Position numbers and translations under genes: made by a program. The notes below the pieces were generated by a model. It did no database searches and was not told the DNA's origin. It was given only the letters and a program-made list of their open reading frames with translations. From assembly GCA_014773175.1 (NCBI GenBank), contig VXCM01002184.1, positions 1-64,000 of the forward strand: a stretch of DNA of 64,000 nucleotides, written 5' to 3'. Numbering within the stretch: position 1 is the stretch's first letter; every line of letters starts with the position of its first letter. Positions 1 to 12,395 of the stretch are shown in pieces. The DNA comes from Lucifuga dentata (lineage: Eukaryota > Chordata > Actinopteri > Ophidiiformes > Bythitidae).

Positions 1-1109
1 GACACAACCCTCTGCATTTATTCGGGCTTGGGACTGGCACAAGGTGGACACTGGCTTGTGCCCCCTAGAGGCTGCATTACATTTTACACTTACACTAACA
101 CTTTATTACGTAAATGATTGAAATCACCACATTTAAGAAAGGATTTTTCTATTTTTTGTATTCTGTAAATAAAAAGTTTACTTTATCGCATCCGTGTGTG
201 TGTGTGCGTGTGCATGTGCATGTATCTATCTGTCTGTCTCTGTGCAGACTAAAACCCATATGGTGTCAGCTTGAATATGGCAGGGAAGACCCAATATTAA
301 AATACTGGACAGTCTTTGCTTGCAGCATCTATGACAGGTGACCTAAGGTGAAGATCAGCATAAAGACCCACAGAGAGGCCTGATGTCTACTACACCACAC
401 ACACCACACACACTGTCTGCAGAGCTTGTCCAATAACCTGAGGTGAAAAGCAACAAAGTATTGTAATTTACTCAAATACTTAAGAATAGTTTCATGGTTT
501 GTACTTGAGCGTTTCCATTTTTTGCTGACTTTGTACTTCTCTTCTGCACTGTATTTCACAGGGAAATATTGTACTTTTTACTCCACCACATGAATCTAAT
601 GGCTGTTGTTACTATTTTCTTTGCAGAATCAGTTTCCTCACATTCAACATGACATAAGCTCATAAAATATTACTGTCAGGTATAACTCTTGTACCTCTGC
701 CTTGTTGTAGCTCAGTGGCACCATACATTTTTCACATTATCAAGACAATTAAGAAAAAGAAATCGGAGAACTTACTCCTGATGAGGAGCATGTATTCGTT
801 CAGCTGACACGAAAGCCTGAAAATCCTCCAAAATAGGAGGTTTTCATCCAGCAGTGCGAAAAACCTTGTATCAAAATAATTATGAACAAGATACATATTG
901 ATGCATCAATAATTTAACACTTTAACAGAGATCGTTGTTTACATTGGGTATTTTTACTTTTGATACTTGGGTAGTTCTTCCATTAATACTTTTTTTCAGG
1001 GCAGGACTTTTACTTGTGATAATGAATTTTCCCAATGTGGTACTGGCTCTTTTGCTGATACCAAAAAGCTGAAGGCACATCACATGAGATAACACTGAGA
1101 TAACAGCTG

Positions 1110-1144
<35 letters not shown>

Positions 1145-2348
1145 ATTGATGATGATTGTCCAGCCTACTCTAAGTGTTTGACTTGCATTGTAGGTGCCTA
1201 CAAAGTGCTGCAAAACACATCTTTGATCTCAGCAACCCTTCTGGTAACAGAACAAAGCACCAAGTCAAACTTTTACCAAGAAGTATTAAAACAAAAATGA
1301 GGAGGTTTGGAAATGAAATGCACAAAATTTACAGGAAGGTGCACAATGATTCCAATAAATAATGATTATGACATATCAAACACATTAAATCACATCTGTC
1401 ACAGGGAGACTGATAAAGTTCAGCCTCTCTACTACAAATGTGTTTTTATATTTGTTTCTATGAGTGGGAGTTGATCCAAACCGCAAACCAGCTTGTTTGA
1501 ATCAATCGCTGCAAGGAGGGTTTAATGCAACCTTTACAAAACCACTTAATTAAATACACAGAAAGACAGAAAAGATGGAGTCAAACATGCATATGCTATA
1601 AGACAAGATGTCCAGAAAATGCATTTAAATCCGTGCTTAATGGTAGCCTTTGAACTTCCTTTGAGATTTGACAGATTTCATAGACTCCATACATGGTTGA
1701 TAATTTCTGAAGGAATTCATAATTGTAAGTATTTTTTCCTGAGAGTTAATGAAAAGCGTTTGATGTACCGTCTGCCATTTCAGTCATTGTTATTGACAAA
1801 AGGTGGTACTAAAATGACATTTATGTCCTTGGAATGTGTAAACAATGTGAGAGCAAGAGGTCATTGCTGCTTTCAGCTGCCCTGGGATTTAGATTGATTG
1901 TAGAACAATAAACATATTGACTTAGAACTTGAGGTTGTAATATGCAGCATTTATCATTTGTGTTTGTCAGTATTGTTTGAATTTCATCTTTTTTATATCT
2001 TGATTAATAAGTAACTCGCACACCTATTTGGGTTTATAAATTCTTCCATTCTCACTCACTGGTGGATTCTTTTCTACTTTTCCATTAACTGCTGGATTCC
2101 TAAACAGCCTCAGCAAGGTAGGTGAAGTAGATAAAGAGACACAACATCGAAGGTCTGCTGAGAAATGCAGTGTGTATTCTGTCCTTAATAAGATGTGGTT
2201 TGCACAACTTTACATTTAATTAATTTATATTTAATCTAATATTTCACCAACCAAGCAAGCTTAGTCTTCATTTTGTTGAAGTTTGTCTTAATTTTATCTT
2301 TTTTTTCAGCAGGTGTGTGCTTGTCTGTTTTCCTGGATGTGTCCCAAC
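1..2348. other. Intergenic, no gene recognised
   Basis: No reading frame here resembles a known protein and no phase-consistent exon set could be built. It holds a short GT-rich stretch near 196-245, a T homopolymer at about 1112-1143 and AT-rich unique-looking DNA. The last 300 bases lead into the 5' exon of the EGF/D8C/SRCR/ZP gene. A T-rich tract ending in cag at about 2310 could be an acceptor for the signal-peptide exon. Confidence 0.5.
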
Positions 2349-5300
2349 ATGAGGGTATCTGGGAGTATCGTCTTCCTCCTGATTCTGCAGACTTTTACAG
2401 GAGGCACTTCAGGTGATCCTCTTTCTGCTTTTGATGACTTGTCTAATTCTGTATTCATTAAAATGAATGTATGTTGTACACGTAACAGGGCATCATTTAC
2501 TTCAAAAACAGCATTCTGAACTTCAATTTTTATTTGAAGCAGATTTTTAGGGGAGTTTTGACTCCATTCATTGTGATGATGTAGAGACGGCTTCTCTTAA
2601 ACAAGCTTTAAGGAACTTGTGGCTCGAATCTGTTTCTTCACACTAATCTTAACTAAATAAAAATTCTATCCTGAATGTTTTTTTGTTAAGATTAAACTCA
2701 GATGAGGGTACCAAAGTCATATGTGCATTTACCAAACAATACTTTATCTTACATTTATGATATTTATGATAATAGTTCAGCAGGCTTAACTTAGAACAAA
2801 TACATATAATGAAATGTTGTTGTGAGAATTGAAAAGGTTTTCTGTATTCATCATATCTGTGAAATGTTACTTGTAGAATATATTGTCTAGAATTATGTAT
2901 AAAAGTATCTCATTTAACAGCTACTGGAAAATTTATTATTGCACATATCAAACCACCAATGGAAGAAGTACTCAAGGAATGTAAAGTACTACTGATACCA
3001 TAATAGAAAAAAACAAAAATTTCTGTGTTTAAAATTCTACTTAAAAAGTTAAATAAGTAATATCTGTGAAATATAGTAAAACAAGAATGTATTAGTGGAA
3101 AATGTATTCAAGCATCAAAAGTAATAGCCTGTGAAGGATGGTGCCTAACAGAGTAAATTACTGATAGAATAACTTGTACTACCATATTTATGGCATCAAT
3201 AATAAAAATCCCCCCAAGCAGAGATGTTGTGCAAGGTTTGTATCTCCAATTTTGGGAATTTTCATGTAGTTTCAGGTCAGTTGAAGGATTATACTCCTCT
3301 AACTGTTTCCATTTCCAAAACTTTAGTTACTGCTAAAATGCATTGTGCCATTGACTTAAAACAAGGCTGAGGGGCTGTTCATCTCATAATGTATGTGAAG
3401 AAAGAAAGAACAAGAAAGAAAGAAGAAATATGATAATAGTGATATTTTGAAAGTTGATCTCATGTTTGGAATGTAAAAGGCCCTCAGAGCAAGAAAGACC
3501 TGGGTCCAAATCCAGCTAGGAACTTTGTGTGTGGTGTTTGCATGTTGTCCTCATGTCTGTGGGTCTGTGGGTTTCCCCCTCCAGTCCAAAGACATGTAGT
3601 TTATGTTACTATACCTGTACATCACTTTGGATAAAAGTTTCTAAATACACGTAAATATAAAATCTGAATTTGTACAGTAACTATAAAAAAGTGCAATATT
3701 TCCCTCTAAAATGCAGAAAGTAGCACAATGTGGAAATATTCAACCAAAGTACGTACAACATTTGAGTTAATGCACTTAAACCAAGCCATGCTTGTACTTT
3801 TCACAGGGACACTTTTCCACAGCTGTGATTTGTGTCATGATGATGCCACCTGCCTGGGGTCACGAGAGAGAGGCGACACCTTCATCAGTCAGGTGTTCTC
3901 CTGTGTCTGTAAAGATGGCTTTGTAGGTGATGGTCTCACCTGTTACAGTGCAAAGCTCTGCAGTGACTCCTCCTGCTGTGCCAAAGGCTATCATTGGTCT
4001 CCAAACATGGGCTGTGTGGACACTGATGAATGCTCCCTCCCAAACCCACCCTGTGCTCCATCTCAGCTCTGTCGAAACACACCAGGCTCCTTTGAGTGCC
4101 TGGTACCTCCTTCCAGTACCAGATCAAGCCAAAGCTTGAGTCCTGCTTCCCACTCTGTCCAGTTCTACTGTGGAAACACTGTTTGTCCCTTAGGCAAGGA
4201 TTGCATTTATAGTGATGGATCCAGCCGTTGTCTTGACCCTTGTGAGCACTACACCGTTGTGGATGATGCATGGCGTGCAACAACTTACACATCAAATGGT
4301 GTCTTACACTGTGACCAAGATGTTAACTGGCAAGGCTGGTATCGCCTGTTCCTAAGAGGAATCAGTGCCCATATTCCAGACTGGTGTGTAGAAACAAACA
4401 TGTGTGGAACCCATGCTCCACTATGGATAACGGAACCTCATCCCACACGTCCAAATGAAATTGTACAGCGCACTGTCTGTAATCACTGGGATGGCAGCTG
4501 CTGTAGTTTTAGCTCACATACCATCCATGTCAAATTCTGCTATGGAAACTATTATGTCTACAAACTTAGGGAACCATCCAATTGCTATCTTGCTTACTGT
4601 GCAGGTATTGTTCCACTTTAAATGCCTTTACACCATATGTATGCTTCATTTTGCTAGTATCATTGAGTCACTGAAATGTTTCCAATAGAAACTGTGTACC
4701 ATTTAGGCATAATCCATAAAACCAATGGAGAAACTATTCTCTTCTTGCATGGACACTATAAATAAATCCTAGTTTTAGTAAATTAGAAGTGGAAGAATGA
4801 TAAAAATTCAGAATTAAGAGTATAAGTTGCATTTTTTTTTTTTTTTTTTTTTTTTTGGAAACAGAGGTCAACACAACAGCACCTACACCCACACCTGGTG
4901 CAACAATAAACACCATTACGACTCTGGCAACCTACATGAGCTCCCCAACAGTAGCAAATAACAGCACAGCAGTTGAGGGGCAGGTCCGACTGGCCAATGG
5001 AGGGAACAGCTCCTGCTCTGGCAGAGTGGAGATCTTCCACAGTGGACAGTGGGGGACAGTGTGTGATGATGAGTGGGATCTGGTTGATGCACAGGTGGCG
5101 TGTAGACAGCTGGGCTGTGGTAGGGTCCTATCAGCACCACATAGTGCACGTTTTGGACAGGGAATAGGGCCTATCTGGTTGGATAACGTCAGGTGTACAG
5201 GCAGCGAATCAAAACTCACCGACTGCAGCCACCAAGGGTTCGGATCCCACAATTGTTATCATAGCGAGGATGCTGGTGTCGTCTGTGAAGGTAATTACAC

Positions 5301-6716
5301 TTTTTTTTAATCTGCAGACTTATCAGCATCAAATAGTTTTTTCATCTACTGTATAAGAAGGAACCTGCTGTATGTAGTTTTCAAACATCATCATCATCAA
5401 CTTCATAACACTCATGTCTCCCATCAGTAACATTGTGTTGAATATCTTTCTTTCAGCTGGTTTTCCAGTGAGGCTAGTCAACTCTGACAATCGCTGCTCT
5501 GGCAGAGTGGAGGTCTACCATGACGGACAGTGGGGGACAGTGTGTGATGATGCCTGGGACCTGAATGATGCCCAGGTGGTGTGTCGACAACTGGGCTGTG
5601 GCACAGCTTTGTCAGCACCACACAATGCACAATTTGGACAGGGCAGTGGACCAATCTGGTTGGCTAATGTTGGTTGTTTTAGAAATGAACCATCAATAAC
5701 AGACTGCCAGCATCAAGGGTTTGGCGTCCACAACTGTGTTCACAGCGAAGATGCTGGTGTTCGTTGTGAATGTAGGTTTCCTATTATATTTTCATACAGT
5801 CAAAGTACCACCATTAGTCAAGAAGCTTCCTTTAAAAAAAAAAAAAAAAAAAAAAAAAATCCTTTCATTTTGTTCTCATCTGGTATGCTTACCTCTTTTT
5901 CTTTCTCTCCCACTTACTCTTTAGTCCAGAGCCCTCCTCTCCTGGCTTCAGAGCTTATTTGTGACCGTGACCAACTTCAAATAGGCCTGCACTTGGCTGA
6001 TATGGTGTCCTCTGGTTTGAATGCATTATCTGGTCACCTGGTAGGCCGCAACTGCTCATATGTCAGAGTACGTGATGATATAGTGTGGTTTGAAGTGGAG
6101 CGCCGGACAGGAAGCTGCGGAAACACACTGACGGTGAAGATTTGATTACTACCTACTTTTTCTTGATTATATGAATGAGCATGAAAAATAATCCTTCCCT
6201 GTTGTCTGACCTACCTTCCTGCTTTCACTCTTGATGTTCCTCTGATCCTTCTTTATCTTTATAAAGCTTTGTTGGCCCACTAGATTTATCACAAGCTTTC
6301 ATTATTCCTCTGATGTCACTGCTGTAGTTAGTGATTTGTCAGTTGCTGTGCACTCATATGTAAAATTGGTGTAGGAGCAAAATTCTTGCCCACAGCAGCA
6401 GAGATCTGGGGTTGACTCCCATTTATTGTACTTCTGGACTGGTTGTGCGTTTTAGAGAATGCTGGTGGGAATGTTTGTAGGAAGCTGATGACAGTTCTTG
6501 TTATTCCAGTAGCAACTCCTACTGGTTGGTTGAGGTGCCTGCATGAAAGAAGGCAGAATCTGGGACATGGTGTTAACCTGCTGAGTCTAATGCAGTGGCT
6601 GGTGACACCATGTGCGACAGAGATACACTCTCCCAGCCAACAGCAGAGTTATCAATAACAAGGACTGCAAGACCATGTGAAATTGGATATTCTAAATTTG
6701 GGTAAAAGTGGGAAAG

Positions 6717-6752
<36 letters not shown>

Positions 6753-8772
6753 CTTGTTCAGAGTCATTCTCAGTCAGGTTGTTGTGCTATAGCTTAAAGA
6801 AACAATTTTTAGTGTGAAACTGTATAAAGTCAACAATAACAACACTGCACAATGCAAGGATCAGCATGGACAGAATCATACAAAAACTTGATTCCAGCTC
6901 CTCTGCCTGAGGAATAATTTGTTTAACCACTTGACCACACTGTTATATAGTGCAGTCTTTAATCATTCAGTTGACTGGTCATTTATTTGTATTCTGTCTT
7001 TCAGACCAACAGCACACATGCCATCTACTCCAACTCTTTGTTTATCTACCCTGTGAGCAATGTGTCCTTCGTCCTTCCTGTGAGTTTGCCCTTCTCCTGT
7101 GCCTATCCCCTGGACACAGACACCAGCCTAAATGTGTCTATCCTACCATTCCTGGCGTAAGCTGTCTTTTTTTTTTTTTTTTTTTTTTTTTTNTGTTACA
7201 TCACTCTTTATAGATGCATGTTAATGATTAATAGCTATGCTTTGGCTTGTAAGCGTATCATGCTGGACAGCAAATACAGCACACTGAAATATGAATGTAC
7301 TGCATTTTAAAATAATACATGTTTAGATGCTTTAAAGGAATACTGAGCAGCATTATGCCGACTGGTAAACACAAAATGTTCCCCTCCAACCAAGCACAGG
7401 AGGTTATACATAAATTTATCCGGCTAACATTTCTGTTATTGTTTGTACTGTGTGGAAGGCTACCATTTTACAGAATTTTGCCCTCAGCAGCAGCACTCGT
7501 GCTGCTCAAAATTTAAAATCAAGAAACATCTCAAACAAACAAAGAACTACTTCCAGAGGGTAGGGTGTCTGCAGACAGACAATAAATGAAAACCATAAAT
7601 AACATTTATGCCTGATAATTTTAAGATACTTTTATGCAATTTCAAATATAAATGCTAATGCCAATTATGCATTTAAAGTATAAACTTATTTTGTGTGATT
7701 ACACAGTATGCCCCTAATATGATAGACTCATAATAAAAAATATTCTTTCTTGACAGGCATGGGGGTGGTATTTCAGGCACAGGATCCAGAGCCAGAGCCT
7801 CAATGTCTCTTTTCCGCTATTCCAACTTTACTGAGCCTTACCCAGCAGGCCAGATCACCCTGCCAGTGGGCTCAGCCCTGCATGTGGGTGCCTCTGTGGA
7901 AGAGAGTGATCCAAGCTTTGTAGTTGTTTTGGAAAACTGCTATGCCACCCACTCATCAAACCCTAATGACCCCATGCGATACTTTCTCATTCAGAACAAG
8001 TATGTGTCCTTCTTGATCTTCAGCTGATGTTTGAGCCTAAAGATAATGTGGAATAAAAAACTGGATTCGATATTTTAAGATAAGATATTTTATATAAGAT
8101 GTTTCCTTTTTAATGGATCCAGAATTTACTTCATCTTCTGATAAAACCCAATGAAAGCATGAATACTTATTCCCACAGCTGTAAATATATTAATTATTAA
8201 AGCAATAAATGTATGATTAATGAAATTGAGTAATGATATTCAAGATAGTATAAAAAAAAAAGAATATAAGGGGGAATGTCTATGCTTATACAGGTCCTAA
8301 AGATTCTGTCTGTCCTCTCTGCCAGGTGTCCCACAGACCAGAGACAGGTGTCAGTGGTTAGGAGCGGTTTGTCCCTCCAGGCTCGTTTTTCTGCCCTGCT
8401 CTTCCTGCTGCAGGATGAATATCGGGATGTCTTCCTACACTGTAGCCTCAGCCTTTGTAACCACAGGAACTTCTCCTGTGTCCCAGTGAGCCACAAACCA
8501 ATCCTTGAGCTAAATCAATCCATAATTAATGCTCGTTAAACACTACATTTGATGCTCTCTCTTATCTTTCACCCCAATTTCACCTTTTAGGTCTGCACAA
8601 GGAGGACATACCGCTCTGTTTCCAGCTCTGTACCCATCAAACCCCTCACTGTGGGACCAATCATTTGTGAGTATCAAATATGTGGTCTCAATGCCGAGGT
8701 CTCAGCACACTGAAATATAAAGGAATAATAACAATTTCTTCTGTTTCTTCAGGGGAGAAGTTACTGAAGTGA
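2349..8772 (+). CDS. Secreted EGF-D8C-SRCR-SRCR-ZP protein (uromodulin/DMBT1-like)
   Basis: Ten coding exons, all phase-consistent: 2349-2412, 3807-4604, 4865-5290, 5457-5771, 5925-6133, 7005-7156, 7757-7999, 8326-8485, 8591-8666, 8753-8772, giving 820 aa. Exon 1 encodes a hydrophobic signal peptide starting [16 protein letters not shown]. Exon 2 has an EGF-like module, a calcium-binding EGF ([12 protein letters not shown]) and a cysteine-rich D8C domain as in uromodulin and GP2 (blocks [35 protein letters not shown]). Exons 3 and 4 each carry one SRCR domain ([26 protein letters not shown]), the first preceded by a Thr/Pro-rich linker. Exons 5-10 carry a ZP module. Known ZP proteins polymerise extracellularly, and SRCR proteins such as DMBT1 bind microbes and mucosal ligands. 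A mucosal role here is inference. No transmembrane or GPI-type tail follows the ZP module. Exact orthology is unclear. Confidence 0.88.
4833..4856 (+). repeat. Poly-T tract before SRCR exon acceptor
   Basis: A run of about 24 T lies just upstream of the acceptor (ggaaacag) of the first SRCR exon, so it doubles as that exon's polypyrimidine tract. Its length may be misassembled or polymorphic. Confidence 0.7.
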
Positions 8773-8854
8773 GCTGGTAAACTACATAATGAAAAACACA
8801 TCCTATATTGTGATATTACTTTGTTTCAAAATGTTTTTCATTCATATGGCAGAA

Positions 8855-8860
8855 AATAAA
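8855..8860 (+). terminator. Polyadenylation signal AATAAA
   Basis: AATAAA lies 83 bases after the stop codon of the EGF/D8C/SRCR/ZP gene. It fits that gene's 3' end, although AT-rich fish DNA contains many chance matches. Confidence 0.5.
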
Positions 8861-9339
8861 TTACAAACTTTTGTATGACATTGGATGATAGAATCTAATC
8901 ATAGTTTGTATTAATACATTTATTCATGTAAATGCAATGATTCAGTTCTAACTCTCAACTAACTTAGTAAACATAACTACTGTATGCTTATTTGATTACT
9001 TTCCTAAGTTCTGTGTTAGAAACAACAATCAAAATTAATACATGAATTACAATAAAAATGAAGGTCCAAATGTTTTTATGCTTCTTATGTTCTCATTGCA
9101 TTTATGGAAAACAAATCATGTTAAATTAACCTGACAAATAGAAAATAAAACAATTCAATGAAACTTTACAATGCTATCAAACTGCTGTTAAGTAAAACAA
9201 AAAAAAAAAAAAAAAAANAAAAAAAAAAAAAAAAAAATCCACAATTGATTTTTAATTATGTTGTGTTTATTCTCCTTATTACTGCAGCATATTTTGTTTG
9301 GCAGATTGCCAACCAATCTGTTTGTCTTTAAAAGATAAT

Positions 9340-9560
9340 TTTCTCATTATAATGAGATCTTTTTCTTGTTATAACAAGATATCTTAATATATAATGACAT
9401 ATTTTCTTATTATTACAACACAGTTTCTCATTCTCAACAAGAAAAATATCTCTTCAAACCACATATAATGTCATCTTGTTATAACAAGACATTTCTTTTT
9501 ATAACAAAATATTCTGGGCTGTTGTTACAAGAACAATCTATATGTTGTTATAAAAAGATC
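9340..9560. repeat. Palindrome-rich AT repeat (CTTGTTATAACAAG)
   Basis: Two exact copies of the 14-base perfect palindrome CTTGTTATAACAAG lie 109 bases apart, at 9366-9379 and 9475-9488. Several imperfect TTATAACAA variants surround them. This looks like decayed repeat DNA with hairpin potential; no coding content is visible. Confidence 0.55.
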
Positions 9561-9944
9561 TTGTGCAAAAGCATTGGCACATGTAAAACTGAAAATGTTT
9601 TAAAATCAATAACATGACAAGTATCTTATGAAAATACTATTAAGAGTTAAATCTACTCTTTTCTACTGACTCACTAATGTAAATAAACAAATAAATAAAT
9701 AAGATAAAGATAGCTAGTGTTTAGCTAGTGTTTAGCCAATCAAGATCATGGCGACACTCTTGATCAAGTGAATGATGCATCTGATTTAGCTAATCAGGTT
9801 TGCGTACAGCAGGGAGAGATGAAAAATATGCAGTGTTGGGATGCACAGGTTCAGCATGCATCATTATATGACTAAGGCTATTGTTTTTATTCATTAATTA
9901 ATATATGAAAAATTTCATCTTTATCTATTTTTTTTTTTATGAAA

Positions 9945-10310
9945 TACCACCTCTGAGCAAACCAAAACCTCAGTAACAAACAAGTACCATCTCACCAAGC
10001 CACCAGTTTCCAGAAAGCCTCATGCATGCATGTGTGCTGAGAAGGCAGTCTGAACTTGAAAACTTATTGATGCCCACCTAGAATGGAAGTATAGGGAAGA
10101 GATGGTTAAAAAAAAAAAAAATAATAATAATAATTAAATTTGAAAAACTTTTTTCTTACCCATTTTATAACTCAATAATTTATGAATAATTTGCCATAAT
10201 AACATAATGTACATTTATTCAATTGTTTTAATTATCTGCAGGAATTTCCAAAATCAGCTCATGTAAAATGTTAAAAATATAAATCTTTTCCATCACAGGT
10301 AGACTGGATC
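9945..10310. mobile_element. Degenerate copy of hAT-like MITE
   Basis: This stretch shares long blocks with the better-preserved element at 20646-21064, for example CTCTGAGCAAACCAAA, then a GCCACCAG-type block, then CCCACCTAGAATGGAA. Its terminal repeats are not recognisable, so it is an old or truncated copy. Confidence 0.5.
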
Positions 10311-10904
10311 CATGATGGCATCTTAATTAAAATTTAAAAAAAAAAAAAAGTTTTAATACTCCAAAGATATTCAGGTTATAACAAGAAGGCATTCAGAGAG
10401 CATGCCTCCACCACGGATTTTGTAGGCTAAAACTTATTCTGGATCCTGGATCCAGAATATGATCTGGATCACATCCAAAATGTAATCATTTTTTCCTCTC
10501 AACATTATCTGTCTTGTAATTTCATCCAAATCTTCCATAATTTGTGGAGATAGGTATCATGCAAACAAACAAAACACAAAGAAATGCCCTCTGGGGAAAC
10601 TCTAACTATAGCAAATATTTGGCTTCTTAATGGATAAATTGCAGGTATTCAATTATTGATCATGTTTATTTTCTTGCAATAGACTAATCATTTCATCACT
10701 AATGAGGTTTAGCTTTAAACATTTAGCTTTGTCAGGCCCTAGTATTGTGTATGGCACACCTAAATGGAGCAGAGCTGTCATTTAAGTTATAGTTGCGCCT
10801 GTGGTTTTTCAGCCATGACAAGTCAGAAGTGTCAAAAAGCTTTGTATTGACTTATCGATGCTCGGTCAGCTGAAGGTCACTCTTCAAAACATTGGCCAGT
10901 GTTT

Positions 10905-11099
10905 GATGAGGGGGCGTGGCTAGCCCAGCACATTTTGATCGACGTGCCTAACGCCAAATAGAATGGCTTGCTGCTGTTGAGGGGGCGGGGCACCGAGCAG
11001 CCAGTGTTCCCACTCGGGATCAGGGTTAAGAGTTGGGGTTAATTTCCGGCCGGTGGCAGTTTGTACATAACAGCGGAGTAAGTTTTTAAAGTCGTCGTC
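10905..11099 (+). promoter_or_regulatory. GC-box promoter of the gamma-subunit gene
   Basis: CpG- and G-rich DNA directly upstream of the start codon. Two Sp/KLF-type boxes are visible, GGGGCGTGGC at 10911-10920 and GGGGGCGGGG at 10981-10990. A 5' untranslated segment follows. Promoter function is inferred from position and composition. Confidence 0.5.
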
Positions 11100-11795
<696 letters not shown>

Positions 11796-11841
11796 GGTAG
11801 GCCTGCCAAATCACAATATAATCCCACATAGCCATGGAGAG

Positions 11842-12395
11842 TTAAAGGACCATACCAGCAATCATGTTTGAGCGTAATATATTCAATTTTCATACATGTA
11901 ACGTGACTGACAATCATTTTCCAAAGCATACTACTGGAATGGTGAATTTTTTTTTTCCTACCTGCTGGTTTCAGTTCATTCTGGTACGCTATTAAAATCA
12001 ACTTGTTGATACTTGAAACTTGGATAGGTAATCCATCATAGCGAACAAGACGTGTATTCAGGGTTTTTTTTCAAAGTTATGTAATTTTAGCATTTAAACG
12101 CAACAAGCGCAGAGTTATCTGAAAATGCATTGGGGAGTATAGTCCCAAATGAAGACCTGCGTTTATTGAAAAATTTAAATGACCGGCTGCTTAACTATTA
12201 GTAGGCGAATCATTGATTTTTAAGGTTGGTGTATCGCTTTAATATTTGATTTGGAAAGACTAAGCAATTTTGCAAAATATCAGGAAAGCTGAAATATGGT
12301 TTTATCCTTTGGGAAATGGTTCTCAGTTACATAACATATATGAAAATTGTATATATAAGGCTCAAACATGCACGATCGCCAGTATGGTCCTTTAA
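11842..12395. mobile_element. TTAA-flanked MITE, copy A
   Basis: The element begins TTAAAGGACCATACCAG and ends in TATGGTCCTTTAA, with TTAA at both borders. The ends are inverted repeats of each other for roughly 60 bases, including GTTTGAGC/GCTCAAAC. No transposase is encoded. Sequence just beyond the right end (12396-12470) resembles the element's interior again, suggesting an abutting partial copy. It lies between the gamma-subunit gene and the ssx2ip-like gene. Confidence 0.75.

Larger units (their letters stand above)
8773..11099. other. Intergenic, repeat-rich
   Basis: Between the ZP-module gene and the gamma-subunit gene. It contains a poly-A with an N at 9218, two perfect CTTGTTATAACAAG palindromes (9366-9379, 9475-9488), a fragment of the palindromic GATTAG/CTAATC repeat family (about 9720-9860), a degenerate copy of the hAT-like repeat (about 9945-10310) and a degenerate GGATCC-rich repeat (about 10400-10600). 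The last 200 bases are CpG-rich promoter sequence. Confidence 0.55.
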
